A stretch of DNA of 64,000 bases from contig DFMV01000021.1 of NCBI GenBank assembly GCA_002375765.1, forward strand, positions 46,662 through 110,661, read 5' to 3'. The notes beneath the pieces were generated by a model that was not told the DNA's origin, ran no database searches, and saw nothing but the letters and a program-made list of their open reading frames with translations. Position numbers and translations under genes: made by a program. Positions 18,245-28,971 of the stretch are shown here, one piece after another. Every line of letters begins with the position of its first letter. Position 1 is the stretch's first letter. This DNA is from Rhizobiales bacterium UBA3584. GTDB taxonomy: Bacteria; Pseudomonadota; Alphaproteobacteria; Rhizobiales; Devosiaceae.

Positions 18245-20488
18245 TTATTGGGAAGTGTTCCCGTCGTCATCGGTTTCACCGATCACTTCATCAGTGCCCG
18301 GCAGGTCGAAGACCTGACCAGGATAGATTAGATCAGGATTGCGAATCTGGTCGGTGTTGGCCTCGAAAATCTGAGTGTAACGAATGCCTTCGCCATAAAC
18401 CCGGCGTGCGATCGTCCATAGATTGTCGCCCTGCCGGATAATCGCCAGACCCGTTGCCGTTCGATTTCCATCGCTCACCCCAACCAATGTCGGAATGGCA
18501 GGTTCGTCCGTCTCGGCAGACTCAACATCATCAGGTGCTTGGGCTACCTCGGACGGTTCGACGGTCTCCTCAGGTTCAGCGCTTTCGACCGGCTCGGCAG
18601 TTTGCGCCGGTTCGACCATGTCTGGAGCGGCTGGCGCCGGGGCAACCGGCGTATCGATAGATACATTGGCCGGTGCCTCTGCCTCCCGACTTGTTGGCGC
18701 AGGGCTGGCGCTATCGGCTTCCATTTCGCTTTGCTCGGCCACAACGATGTCTTCGTTCACCGTTTCAGGCAATTCAAGGATGAAATCAACTTCCGCGCGA
18801 CCGACCACCGATCCGTCCTGGGCAAGCATGTCGATCCGAATGCGCTGGCTTTCCTGGTCGAGCACGTCGATCGCTTCGATCAGCCATCGACCGTCGCTCA
18901 CCTGGGTCGAACCAACGACCTCATTGTCGACGTAAAGCCGCACAGTGAGGCCATCCTCACCGGCGCCGGCAAAGAAGTTGAGGTCGCCATCAATCTCGAC
19001 GGCGTCAATGGTCGGAGACGTGAGCGCAGGCTGTGGTGCGGCAGCAACCGTTGGCTGCGACAGTGCAGCGGGCGTTTCGATGGTTTCTGCGGATTCTGAA
19101 ACGGCATCTGGCTCATTGGCGACCTGGGCGGGAGACGGGGGGGCATCGCCCTGATCGGAAAGCGGGGCTCCATCATCCTGGGGCTCAACAGCCGGCGCAT
19201 CATCAGAGGGGACAGCACCTGGCGCTGGCACATCTGCGGCTTCTGCTGTTGTGACCGGGGAATCTTCAGGCTGACCGACCGACGCCGACGCTTCAGCCGG
19301 CTCGGCTTCACCCGCAGCCGGTGTCTCCTCCTGAACCACATCAGCGTCGCTCTCGTCGTCGACAACTGCATCATCAGAAACGACAGTCTCGGCAACGCTT
19401 GTTTGCCCTGCCGCTACCGTGCTGTCGGGCGCTGCCACAGGCTGCTCTACCGAAGCATCAGGACCGGCCTGCGGAACGGGCGTCGTTTGCGGAGCACGGG
19501 CCGTCTCCTCGACACGGACGCCCTCATCATCGTCGGCTTCAACGGCGGCGCTCGCCGCGTCTTGCTCACCGGAAGGCTGAGTAGGATCTTCTGATTCTTC
19601 ACTAATGACCGCAACTGTCTCGGCAGATTCGGGCTGGTCCCCCGTTTCATCCTGGGACGCTGCATCGCCTTCCAACCCGGCCACTACGGCGGGCTGCGAG
19701 GCGCTCTCACGGGTTTCGGTAACCTCGGACTCGGCGACTTCGGCTTCGGCGACTGCCATGGTTTCGGGAGTTGTCTCGGCTTCTGGCGCGTCCGGCATAT
19801 TCTCGTCGCCGGCCTGCGCTGCGACTGGACCGTCGAGGCCCTGCAATATCTCGCTTGCTTCGCCGGGTACTGACGCAATCACCAGCGGCTCGCTGGTCCG
19901 ATCGTCCTGAACAACCACAACTACAGAGGTGTCGGCAAACCGGTTGGTCTCGACATCGAGTATACGAAGCTCGACACCGCCGGTGGGCAGCGGAGCATCG
20001 GTCACAAAGGCAAAGTCGCCAGAGGCATGGACTGTTTCGGTACCGATCTGATCGTCATCGGCGAAAATGCGCACTTCGCCCGAGGGCGTGGCACTGCCCG
20101 CAATCACCGCCGAACCGTCAGGCTCGACGCGCACGAGGCCAAACGCAGGCATGACGGCCTCGGAAACGCTGGTCGCCGTTTCCTGGCTCCCCACGGTTTC
20201 GCTCGCTTCAAGCGGTGTATTGTTGGTGGACGGTGCCTCCTGCGAGCCATCAGCGCCGGCCATTTCCTGCACAGCCTCGCCATCGCCGATCGTTGCCCCC
20301 GACCCGCCAAAAAAGGTTTCACTCATGCAGATTGGAAAATCGCCGCGCTGGATGCAGGCAACCGTTCCAGGGCCGGCGATCACGCCTACAGTAACGACGA
20401 CGGTCGCTGCGGCGGCGCCGACTGCTAGAACGATGGGAGATAGGGGACCGGCCAGTTGAGCCTCCGTAAATGTTTCCGGCCGCCGCAT
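18245..20488 (-). CDS. LysM-domain protein with long acidic low-complexity region
   Basis: A 747-residue envelope protein. A hydrophobic helix lies near residues 16-40. An Ig-like segment lies at about 110-180 (GSAVIAGSATPSGEVRIFADDD) and another at about 485-580. A long Glu/Ala/Pro/Thr/Val-rich stretch separates them. One C-terminal LysM domain (RQGDNLWTIARRVYGEGIRY, NPDLIYPGQVFDLP) should bind peptidoglycan. Proteins with this layout are common in Hyphomicrobiales but uncharacterised. It lies 51 bp after cimA on the same strand. No clear ribosome-binding site precedes the ATG at 20488. Confidence 0.82.
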   Translation of the reverse strand: MRRPETFTEAQLAGPLSPIVLAVGAAAATVVVTVGVIAGPGTVACIQRGDFPICMSETFFGGSGATIGDGEAVQEMAGADGSQEAPSTNNTPLEASETVGSQETATSVSEAVMPAFGLVRVEPDGSAVIAGSATPSGEVRIFADDDQIGTETVHASGDFAFVTDAPLPTGGVELRILDVETNRFADTSVVVVVQDDRTSEPLVIASVPGEASEILQGLDGPVAAQAGDENMPDAPEAETTPETMAVAEAEVAESEVTETRESASQPAVVAGLEGDAASQDETGDQPESAETVAVISEESEDPTQPSGEQDAASAAVEADDDEGVRVEETARAPQTTPVPQAGPDASVEQPVAAPDSTVAAGQTSVAETVVSDDAVVDDESDADVVQEETPAAGEAEPAEASASVGQPEDSPVTTAEAADVPAPGAVPSDDAPAVEPQDDGAPLSDQGDAPPSPAQVANEPDAVSESAETIETPAALSQPTVAAAPQPALTSPTIDAVEIDGDLNFFAGAGEDGLTVRLYVDNEVVGSTQVSDGRWLIEAIDVLDQESQRIRIDMLAQDGSVVGRAEVDFILELPETVNEDIVVAEQSEMEADSASPAPTSREAEAPANVSIDTPVAPAPAAPDMVEPAQTAEPVESAEPEETVEPSEVAQAPDDVESAETDEPAIPTLVGVSDGNRTATGLAIIRQGDNLWTIARRVYGEGIRYTQIFEANTDQIRNPDLIYPGQVFDLPGTDEVIGETDDDGNTSQ

Positions 20489-20539
20489 CGGCCAATTCTG
20501 CGATTCGCGTGTGCGAAACAGTCTTTTGAACTATAACGG

Positions 20540-22126
20540 CTAGGCCGTCTTCATCAACTTATAGGTGAACGACTCATACAGGGCCTCGAAGGAGGCATCA
20601 ATGATGTTGGGGGAAACGCCAACGGTGAACCAGCGCTCTCCCGTATCGTCCCGACTTTCTATCAGCACACGGGTGACCGCGCCCGTGCCGCCGTCCAGGA
20701 TACGCACTTTGAAATCAACCAGTTCAAGGTCGTCGATCCGACTCGAATACTTCCCCAAATCTTTGCGCATGGCCAGATCGAGCGCGTTGATCGGCCCGTT
20801 GCCTTCGGCGACTGACATGAGAATTTCGCCATCAACATCGATCTTGACCACCGCTTCGCAGACTGTAACCATTTCACCCTTGGCGTTATGGCGGCGCTCG
20901 ATGGCGGTGCGGTAGCTCGTTACATCGAAGAATTTAGGCAGCGTTCCCAACATTTTGTGGGCCAGCATAAAAAACGACGCCTCCGCGCCGTCGTAGGAAT
21001 AGCCGCGCGCCTCACGTTCCTTGACCTGACGCAACAGCTTGTCGAGCCGCGGATCGTCCTTAGCCATTTTGATATCGAAACGCTTGAGCGTCGTCAGCAA
21101 ATTGGACTTGCCGGCCTGCTGGGACACCATGATGAGCCGCTCGTTGCCGATGCTTTCCGGCGCCACGTGCTCGTAGGTCGCGGGGTCCTTGGCAATGGCT
21201 GACGCGTGGATGCCAGCCTTGGTCGCGAAGGCCGAGGCGCCAACATAGGGCGCCTGCCTGTTTGGGCCACGATTGAGAATTTCGTCAAAGGCGCGCGAAA
21301 CATGGGTCAGTGTTTCGAGTTTTTCGGCGGTAACACCTGTTTCAAACTGCTCGGAAAACACAGGCTTGAGCACAAGCGTGGGGATCAGAGTCACCAGATT
21401 GGCATTGCCGCACCGCTCGCCCAGGCCATTAAGCGTCCCCTGGACCTGCCTCACGCCTGCGCGGACTGCTGCCAACGAGTTGGCCACGGCCTGTCCCGTA
21501 TCGTCATGGGCGTGGATGCCGAGCCTGTCGCCCGGGGCTACGCTGAGGACATCGGCCACGATCTCTTCAATTTCCGAAGGCATCGTGCCCCCATTGGTGT
21601 CGCACAGGACGATCCAGCGCGCACCGGCGTCGAGAGCAGTCTTAACGCAGTCGATCGCATAGGCGCGGTTGGCTTTGTACCCATCGAAGAAGTGCTCGCA
21701 GTCAACAAAGGACTCCTTGCCCGCATCAATGGCGGCCCGCACGCTTTCGGCAAGGCTCCTGAGATTTTCCTTCGTAGAAATTCCCAGCGCCAGCTTGACC
21801 TGATGGTCCCAGGCCTTGGAAACGTAACAGACGGCATCGGCGCTGGAATTTATGAGATCGGCAATGCCAGGGTCGTTCTCGACTGACCGCCCTGCCCGTT
21901 TGGTCATGCCAAAAGCGACAAAATCGGCGCTTTTCGTACGCTTTTCAGCAAAGAACGCGGTGTCGGTGACGTTTGCCCCGGGGTAACCTCCTTCGACATA
22001 GTCGATACCCAAACCGTCGAGAAGCCGTGCGATGGCAATCTTGTCCTCAAGCGAGAATTCGATGCCCGTCGTCTGAGCCCCGTCACGAAGGGTCGTGTCA
22101 AATAGGTAAAGGCGTTCTTTGGTCAT
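20540..22126 (-). CDS. cimA: Citramalate synthase
   Basis: A 528-residue HMGL/LeuA-family enzyme condensing pyruvate and acetyl-CoA to citramalate, the entry to isoleucine synthesis independent of threonine. The N-terminal active-site strand LYLFDTTLRDGAQTTGIEFS, GIHAHDDTGQAVANSLAAV and QGTLNGLGERCGNANL are visible. The C-terminal LeuA-type allosteric dimer domain is present (~390-520). TLRDGAQT and the total length favour the CimA (AksA-like) group over isopropylmalate synthase. It starts 27 bp after the VOC gene, extending the cysS-led run. Confidence 0.9.
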   Translation of the reverse strand: MTKERLYLFDTTLRDGAQTTGIEFSLEDKIAIARLLDGLGIDYVEGGYPGANVTDTAFFAEKRTKSADFVAFGMTKRAGRSVENDPGIADLINSSADAVCYVSKAWDHQVKLALGISTKENLRSLAESVRAAIDAGKESFVDCEHFFDGYKANRAYAIDCVKTALDAGARWIVLCDTNGGTMPSEIEEIVADVLSVAPGDRLGIHAHDDTGQAVANSLAAVRAGVRQVQGTLNGLGERCGNANLVTLIPTLVLKPVFSEQFETGVTAEKLETLTHVSRAFDEILNRGPNRQAPYVGASAFATKAGIHASAIAKDPATYEHVAPESIGNERLIMVSQQAGKSNLLTTLKRFDIKMAKDDPRLDKLLRQVKEREARGYSYDGAEASFFMLAHKMLGTLPKFFDVTSYRTAIERRHNAKGEMVTVCEAVVKIDVDGEILMSVAEGNGPINALDLAMRKDLGKYSSRIDDLELVDFKVRILDGGTGAVTRVLIESRDDTGERWFTVGVSPNIIDASFEALYESFTYKLMKTA

Positions 22127-22153
22127 GTGAGGTTTGGTACTTTTTAAAAAATG

Positions 22154-22534
22154 TCAGGCGGGTGCGTGGCAGACCGCTTCGATATTGTGGCCGTCGGGAT
22201 CGAAAACGAAGGCGCCGTAGTAATTGGGATGGTAGATTTCACGGACGTCGGGCGCTCCATTGTCACGCGCCCCTGCATCGAGCGCGGTCCGATAAAACGC
22301 ATCCACATCGGCCCGCGATTTCGCCGCAAATGCGATGTGCAGCTTGCCGGTGCAACGACCGCCCGCCTGCACCCAGAAATCGGGCTTACCATCGCCATAG
22401 CCGGCGATCATGCCACCAGGGATTTCAAATTCCTGCAGGCGCTTATAGCCGAGCGTCGCCAAAACCGCATCGTAGAAATCCCGTGATGCCTGGTAGTCGG
22501 CAACTGTCAGTCCAAAATGGTCGATCATGCTCAT
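22154..22534 (-). CDS. VOC-family (glyoxalase/dioxygenase fold) protein
   Basis: A 126-residue single VOC domain beginning MSMIDHFGLTVADYQASRDFY. Metal-ligand candidates are the first His (HFGLTV), HIAFAAKS in the middle and the late Glu in DGHNIEAVCH. GGAGGAGC lies 3-9 nt before the ATG, which decides this start over a longer frame from 22597. It follows two GFA proteins and could handle a glutathione or aldehyde adduct, but its substrate is unknown. Confidence 0.82.
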   Translation of the reverse strand: MSMIDHFGLTVADYQASRDFYDAVLATLGYKRLQEFEIPGGMIAGYGDGKPDFWVQAGGRCTGKLHIAFAAKSRADVDAFYRTALDAGARDNGAPDVREIYHPNYYGAFVFDPDGHNIEAVCHAPA

Positions 22535-22569
22535 GGTGCTCCTCCGGCGACCACCAGTCTCGGCGTCGC

Positions 22570-23070
22570 TCATTGCTGCCTCGGGGTCGCCTGCCACTCA
22601 GGTGTGTCGTGATCGGGGTGCTGGTGGTTGGTCGCCTTGATGGCGGAAGCCCAGGCTTCCCGGTCGGTCTCGGTTGCGCCGCCATCCTCGATGGACGTGA
22701 TGGTTTGGAACCAGGTGACCGCCCCTTCCGTGCCGGTGTTGGCACCCGGCGGGAAGGCGTTCGGATTATCGAGCGAGCCGATCATGAGGTTGGTGCGGCC
22801 ATTGTTGACGTCGTGATAGAACAGCGGCGTGCCGCAATTGGCGCAAAAGCCGCGCTCCACATTATCCGAACTGCGCCAGATGGCCGGCTTGCCGCGGGTC
22901 CACACCAAGGTTTCGTCGGGCGCTGCGACAAGCCCGGCAAAAATGCTTCCCGACGCTTTCTGGCACATCCGGCAATGGCACAGATGCGAATTATCGAGAA
23001 TCTGAGTGGAATGATAGCGCACGGCGCCGCACTGGCAGCCTCCGCTGACCTCCATATCGATGCGGTTCAT
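22570..23070 (-). CDS. GFA-family (glutathione-dependent formaldehyde-activating-like) zinc protein, copy 2
   Basis: A 166-residue CENP-V/GFA-fold protein with the zinc-binding cysteines [22 protein letters not shown] and FCANCGTPL. The family includes Gfa, which promotes S-hydroxymethylglutathione formation, but most members are of unproven activity. SD GGAGG lies 7 nt before the ATG. The start overlaps the stop of the preceding GFA gene (ATGA). It is a paralogue of its upstream neighbour. Confidence 0.85.
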   Translation of the reverse strand: MNRIDMEVSGGCQCGAVRYHSTQILDNSHLCHCRMCQKASGSIFAGLVAAPDETLVWTRGKPAIWRSSDNVERGFCANCGTPLFYHDVNNGRTNLMIGSLDNPNAFPPGANTGTEGAVTWFQTITSIEDGGATETDREAWASAIKATNHQHPDHDTPEWQATPRQQ

Positions 23071-23545
23071 AGCGTTTCCTCCTTTGGCGGCCAGGATTCC
23101 GTGTCATGGTCGGGATGCTGGTTGGAATGAATGCCCGACATGAAGTCGCGCCATTCATCGGTCGTCTCGCGCACCGGCAGGGTGGACAGACCCTCGAAAA
23201 AGGACACCCTGTCGCTCAGATTGACCTGAATTTCGGGCGGCACCTTTTCTGGTTCGTCAAAGGCGCCGATGGCCAACTCCAGGCCGAACTTGGTCTCGTA
23301 GGCCAGCGGGGTCCCACAATCGCTGCAGAAGGCGCGGCGGGCGGCGTCGGACGACTGAAACCACTTGGGTGTTCCTCGCGTCCAATGCCCGTCGTGGGAG
23401 GTGACGAGTGGCCCGAAAAAGCTGCCGAACGCCTTTTGGCACATGCGGCAATGGCAGATCGAGCCGCGTCCGACCAATTTGGTGGCAAATCGGACAGCGC
23501 CGCACTGGCAACCGCCGGTCAGGGTTTTGCTGGCTTCGATCGCGC

Positions 23546-23549
<4 letters not shown>
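23067..23549 (-). CDS. GFA-family zinc protein, copy 1
   Basis: A 160-residue GFA-fold protein with the same cysteine set as its downstream paralogue: [22 protein letters not shown] and FCSDCGTPL. Start 23549 ([10 protein letters not shown]) overlaps the cysS stop as ATGA. That favours it over the longer ATG at 23564, which lies inside cysS. Both ends are translationally coupled to neighbours, so cysS, both GFA genes and probably VOC form one transcript. Confidence 0.85.
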
Positions 23550-24952
<1,403 letters not shown>

Positions 24953-25426
24953 AAAGTGATGTCCCCAGGCGCAAGAGTTTACGCTGCTGGCAGCGGGTCC
25001 ACTCCTTTGTGCCGGGAAAATGAAAACCGCGCCGCCAACTTAACGTTAGCGGATAATGGTGCAGCCAATAATGCAGATCAGGCCATTGGTTTTCATGGCG
25101 GGCACAATGGACGGGAACAAAAGCCAAATCAAGCATGAAAATAGGGGCGGCGCCGACACGCCACCCCTAGAACGGAGACCTTGGAGTTTAGTCAGAAAGT
25201 GTATGCCACCCGTGGCCGGATGGACCGGAACCACTGCCCGTGTTCCGATACTTGAGACTGGCACGGTAAACCCGCCGCGACCATACCGATCACGGAAAGT
25301 TTTAGAGCGCCGCTCTTTTGACGGCCGCCAAGCCTGCAGCAAGGCCGAGTACGCCAACTCCTACCGAGCCAACGCGCAGCAGTTCGTCCCGCACGCCGTC
25401 AGCAACTCGCCAATGCCGCTTTATGC
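24953..25426. other. 474-bp gap between cysS and FAH-family gene; hairpins, no convincing gene
   Basis: The region holds the cysS promoter side and no recognised protein. It contains a minus-strand hairpin with a short T-run (25137-25168) and a second short hairpin with TTTT on the plus strand (25304-25319). A possible 30-codon frame from GTG 25394 to TAA 25302 on the minus strand would give a hydrophobic peptide, with no good ribosome-binding site. The two hairpins about 140 bp apart raise the possibility of an untranslated RNA, but I could not match 6S, SRP, tmRNA or RNase P motifs. Confidence 0.4.
25137..25168 (-). terminator. Minus-strand terminator-like hairpin
   Basis: AGGGGTGGCG and CGCCGCCCCT (minus strand) pair over 10 bp with one mismatch around a 6-nt loop, followed by ATTTTC. 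It could end transcription coming from the FAH-family gene about 260 bp upstream or from an unannotated RNA. Confidence 0.45.
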
Positions 25427-26446
25427 CTACCGTCCCTCGGCCGACGCCAACAGCTTCACCACTTGTTCGATCGAACCGAAAACAGACCGGTTGTCAGCAT
25501 CCACCGCGTTGATCCGCACGATGTCGCCAAGAGCCAGGAAAGGCGTGCGCGCTTTGCCGATTTTGCTTTTTTCCGCGGTCCGCGCTTCAGCGATGCAACC
25601 AAAGCCGATGCCGTCATGCTTGAGCGGCAATATTTCGTCGTGGGCGTTGGCGACGGTTCCTGACCCGATGATGGTGCCGACACCGAGCTCGCGCGTCTGC
25701 GCGGCTGTGACGATCAGGTCGGCGAAATCGAACCGCATGTCCTTGCCGGCATTGGGTTGGCCATAAAGGCTGTTGTTGACGTGCACGCGCACCTTGAGGT
25801 GCAACCGGTTATCCTTCCAGCTTTCGCCAAGTTCGTCGGGGGTCACAAATATCGGGGCGAAGCTGGTGGCGGGCTTGGCGTGGAAAAATCCGAACCCGTT
25901 CTGAAGGTCGTCGAGGACCAGCCGGCGCAGCGAAACGTCGTTACATATCCCGATCAGCCGAATGGCAGCGCTGGCAACCTCCCGGCTCGGACGCATCGGC
26001 ACATGGCCGGTGACCACGACCACTTCCGCCTCGAAATCGACGGCAAGGCCATCCTCGGGCACGACAATCGGCCCGGTGGGCGCGACGAAACTGTCCGAAC
26101 CGCCCTGATACATAAGCGGGCGCTCGTTCTGCAGCTCCTCGTCGCGACTGCCCTTGAGGGTGCGAACCCGGTCGAGATGCACCATGTAGCCCGAGCCGTC
26201 GATCCACTGATAAGCGCGAGGCAGCGGCGCCAGCGCTTCGCGAGGGTCGAACGGCATGCCGGCGATCTCGCCATTATTGAGCTGGTCGCTGACGGCACGC
26301 AAAATTGGCGCACAGCGCTCCCACTCGTCGAGTGCGTCCTGCAGGTTGGACGCTATGCGCCCAGCAGATGCGAAACGGGCAAGGTCTTTCGAGACGATAA
26401 CCAGATGTCCGTCGGGACGACCGTTGCGCAGCGTGGCGAGTTTCAT
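25427..26446 (-). CDS. Fumarylacetoacetate hydrolase-family protein
   Basis: A 339-residue FAH-fold hydrolase. Its metal-site carboxylates are in LAVDFEAEVVVVTG, with the substrate loop DSFVAPTGPIVVPED and late GTIIGSGTVANAHDEI. The length and the N-terminal MKLATLRNGRPDGHLVIVSKD place it with fumarylacetoacetase-type enzymes of aromatic (homogentisate) catabolism. No hmgA or maiA is adjacent, so I do not assign fahA. It is monocistronic in this view. Confidence 0.83.
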   Translation of the reverse strand: MKLATLRNGRPDGHLVIVSKDLARFASAGRIASNLQDALDEWERCAPILRAVSDQLNNGEIAGMPFDPREALAPLPRAYQWIDGSGYMVHLDRVRTLKGSRDEELQNERPLMYQGGSDSFVAPTGPIVVPEDGLAVDFEAEVVVVTGHVPMRPSREVASAAIRLIGICNDVSLRRLVLDDLQNGFGFFHAKPATSFAPIFVTPDELGESWKDNRLHLKVRVHVNNSLYGQPNAGKDMRFDFADLIVTAAQTRELGVGTIIGSGTVANAHDEILPLKHDGIGFGCIAEARTAEKSKIGKARTPFLALGDIVRINAVDADNRSVFGSIEQVVKLLASAEGR

Positions 26447-26570
26447 AAGTGGATAAGACCGGAAGTGATTGGCATTGGCCGCTAAGATGGCTCATACCTT
26501 GGCACAGTTAAAGCCTTGCGTTGAGACAAAAGCCTGATAAGCGGATTGCGATGGTCGCAGCGGGCATTTC

Positions 26571-27698
26571 ATGGACGGTATGATTTCAGTTCGTTGTTCT
26601 TTTGCCGGGTCGGTGCGCCTGCTGATTGCCCTTCTGGCATCTCTTGCCTTCATTTTTGCCGATATGTCCGCCGCGATGGCGCAGAATCAGAATTGCGGCC
26701 AGATCACCGCCATCCTGCGCGGCATCGAGCGCAACCAGATGTTTCAGAGCTTCAACGGTATCGTGCGCGAACTCCAGAACCGCCAGGTCGAGGTGAGGCA
26801 GGCAGAAAGCCAGTGGAGCGCGTCAGGCTGCCAGCAAATTCTCAATGCCGGACAGGCGCTATCGGGTCAGTGCCAGTCGATCGCCCGTTCGATTACTCTG
26901 GGCCGCAGCCAGGTCGAACAGCTGACCTCTATGGCCAGGGAAGGCCAGACAATGGCGCAGAACTACCAGCAGGTCATGGCCGACTATCAGCGCTATGGCT
27001 GCGACACGGGCCAGTCTGGCGTCACCTTTGACAATGAGGGAACGCGGGGCGGCCTTCTCGACGACATCTTCGGGGGCGGATACGACTATATCGACGGGTC
27101 CTTCAATCCATGGAGCACGCAGCAGACGCGCCGCACCGTCTGTGTACGGACGTGCGATGGTTTTTACTGGCCGATCAGCTTTTCGACCACAGACGACTAT
27201 GTTGGTCAGGACGCCATAAGGTGCCATGAGATGTGTCCGGGCACCGAGGTCGCGCTGTTTTCTTATCGCAACCCCGGGGAGGAACCCGAAGACATGATCT
27301 CGCTCTCGGGAACGCCCTACCGGTCGATGTCTTATGCGTTCCGCTTCCGCGAAGAGATCGACACGAGCTGTTCTTGCCAGACCCGTGAAACGGTCGGAAC
27401 CATCGCCCTTAACGACCAGGGCGAGCAGTCTCGGGCGGTCATTGCCTTCGGCGATCTGGAATTTCCTCTGCCCCAGCCTGACCCGCGTGGCGCCCAGCAA
27501 GTCGAGACGGTGGTAGCCGATCTGGTCTATGTGCCATTGCCGCGTCCACGCCCCAGAGCGGATGGCACCGCCGAACCTGCAATCGATCAGCCCGATCTCC
27601 AAGGTCCGGAAATGCGGGTCGTCGCGTTTGGAGACAGAGAGGTCAGGATAGTCGGGCCAGAGACACCTTACGTCCCAGAACCGGCAGAAGCGCCTTAA
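26571..27698 (+). CDS. DUF2865 secreted protein
   Basis: A 375-residue exported protein. An N-terminal signal segment (LLIALLASLAFIFADMSAAMAQ) is followed by a helical, Gln-rich region (~40-140). The Cys-containing core then reads RTVCVRTCDGFYWPISFST, AIRCHEMCPGTEVALFSYR and DTSCSCQ. This core defines DUF2865, found in Hyphomicrobiales envelopes with no assigned function. A proline-rich C-terminus (YVPLPRPRPR) ends it. ATG at 26580 is an alternative start. Its last 56 bp overlap the 3' end of the convergent gltX. Confidence 0.82.
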   Translation: MDGMISVRCSFAGSVRLLIALLASLAFIFADMSAAMAQNQNCGQITAILRGIERNQMFQSFNGIVRELQNRQVEVRQAESQWSASGCQQILNAGQALSGQCQSIARSITLGRSQVEQLTSMAREGQTMAQNYQQVMADYQRYGCDTGQSGVTFDNEGTRGGLLDDIFGGGYDYIDGSFNPWSTQQTRRTVCVRTCDGFYWPISFSTTDDYVGQDAIRCHEMCPGTEVALFSYRNPGEEPEDMISLSGTPYRSMSYAFRFREEIDTSCSCQTRETVGTIALNDQGEQSRAVIAFGDLEFPLPQPDPRGAQQVETVVADLVYVPLPRPRPRADGTAEPAIDQPDLQGPEMRVVAFGDREVRIVGPETPYVPEPAEAP

Positions 27699-28971
27699 GC
27701 TCGGGACCTTCGTGACTGCCGGTCAGTGCCAGACGCAGCGGCAGGAAAAGAGCCTTGCCCTTACGGCCCGATTTTTCCTTGAGAATGCCCGTCCACTGGC
27801 CCCAGGTGGTTTCGTCCCAGGGCTCTTCGGGCAAGGTTTCCCGAGCCAGAGCGATGAAGTCCCTGTCATCGTCCGCCACGATAGGCGTGGCGTTGACAAC
27901 CACCTCTTCATAGAGCGGCACAAGCTGGGAGAGCCTTGAGATGTTTTCGCGCAGCGCAAGCCATGCTGCCTCGGTCATGCCATCGAGAGGACCCAACCGC
28001 TTCTGCACCGCCACAAAATCCATGGCATGGACGATGCGTGCATTGAGGGTTTCGAGTTCGGCAGGATCGAAACGCGCCGATCCGTGCGAAATCATCGAAA
28101 ATTCAAGCTTTTCAGCAATCGCATCGAGATCGGGATACGGCTCGACTGGCAGTGACGTCCCGGTGATCGACGCCATGATGGCAACCGCCAGCGGCTCGTA
28201 GCCATCGTCGCGCAACTGGCTGATCGAGAGCGAGCCGAGGCGTTTGGAAAACCCCTGTCCTTCGGCATCCGTCAGAAGATTATGATGGCCAAAGACCGGG
28301 GCGGCTGCTCCAAGCGCCTCGAATATCTCGATTTGCGTTCCGGTGTTGGAAACGTGGTCCTCTCCCCGGATGATATGGGTCACGCCCATATCAATATCGT
28401 CGACGACCGAGGTGAACGTATAGAGATAACTGCCATCCTCGCGGATAACCACAGGATCCGACATCGAACTCGTATTGACCGTCTGGTTGCCCTTGATGAG
28501 ATCGTCAAACGTGACGGCACGTCCATCGAGCCGGAACCGCCAATGCGGCCTGCGGCCTTCGGCTTCGAGCTTTGCCTTGTCCTCTGCGGTCAGATCGAGC
28601 GCGGCGCGATCATAGATGGGTGGACGACCCAGGGCACGGGCGCGCTTGCGCTTGCGGTCGAGTTCGTCGGCCGCTTCGTAGGCTGGATAGAGCCGTCCTT
28701 CTGCAATTAGCCGGTCGCGGGCGGCATCATAGAGCGAGAGCCGATCGGACTGGCGCACCTTGAGATCGGGAACGATACCGAGCCAAGCGAGGTCCGTTTC
28801 GATCCCCGCAGCAAACTCTTCGGTCGAGCGGGCGGTGTCGGTATCGTCAAAACGCAAAATGAACTTGCCGGAATTCTTGCGCGCAAACAGCCAGTTGAGA
28901 ATCAAGGGGCGGGCATTGCCCAGGTGCAGGCGACCCGTGGGCGACGGCGCATAGCGAACAACAACGCTCAT
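27643..28971 (-). CDS. gltX: Glutamyl-tRNA synthetase (second-type GltX)
   Basis: A 442-residue class I synthetase: VVRYAPSPTGRLHLGNARP (HIGH-type signature), LRFDDTDTARST, and the KMSKS-equivalent QGFSKRLGSLS near residue 240. Alphaproteobacteria often carry two GltX paralogues, and the second can act as a glutamyl-tRNA(Gln) enzyme; which type this is cannot be decided here. The start overlaps the nadE stop by 4 bp. The last ~18 codons overlap the DUF2865 gene on the other strand. Confidence 0.92.
   Translation of the reverse strand: MSVVVRYAPSPTGRLHLGNARPLILNWLFARKNSGKFILRFDDTDTARSTEEFAAGIETDLAWLGIVPDLKVRQSDRLSLYDAARDRLIAEGRLYPAYEAADELDRKRKRARALGRPPIYDRAALDLTAEDKAKLEAEGRRPHWRFRLDGRAVTFDDLIKGNQTVNTSSMSDPVVIREDGSYLYTFTSVVDDIDMGVTHIIRGEDHVSNTGTQIEIFEALGAAAPVFGHHNLLTDAEGQGFSKRLGSLSISQLRDDGYEPLAVAIMASITGTSLPVEPYPDLDAIAEKLEFSMISHGSARFDPAELETLNARIVHAMDFVAVQKRLGPLDGMTEAAWLALRENISRLSQLVPLYEEVVVNATPIVADDDRDFIALARETLPEEPWDETTWGQWTGILKEKSGRKGKALFLPLRLALTGSHEGPELKALLPVLGRKVSLARLS

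Noticed and set aside
25190..25300. Possible porin remnant (minus-strand frame ending RPRVAYTF)
   Set aside because: The C-terminal pattern resembles outer-membrane proteins but only ~20 residues fit and there is no further support.
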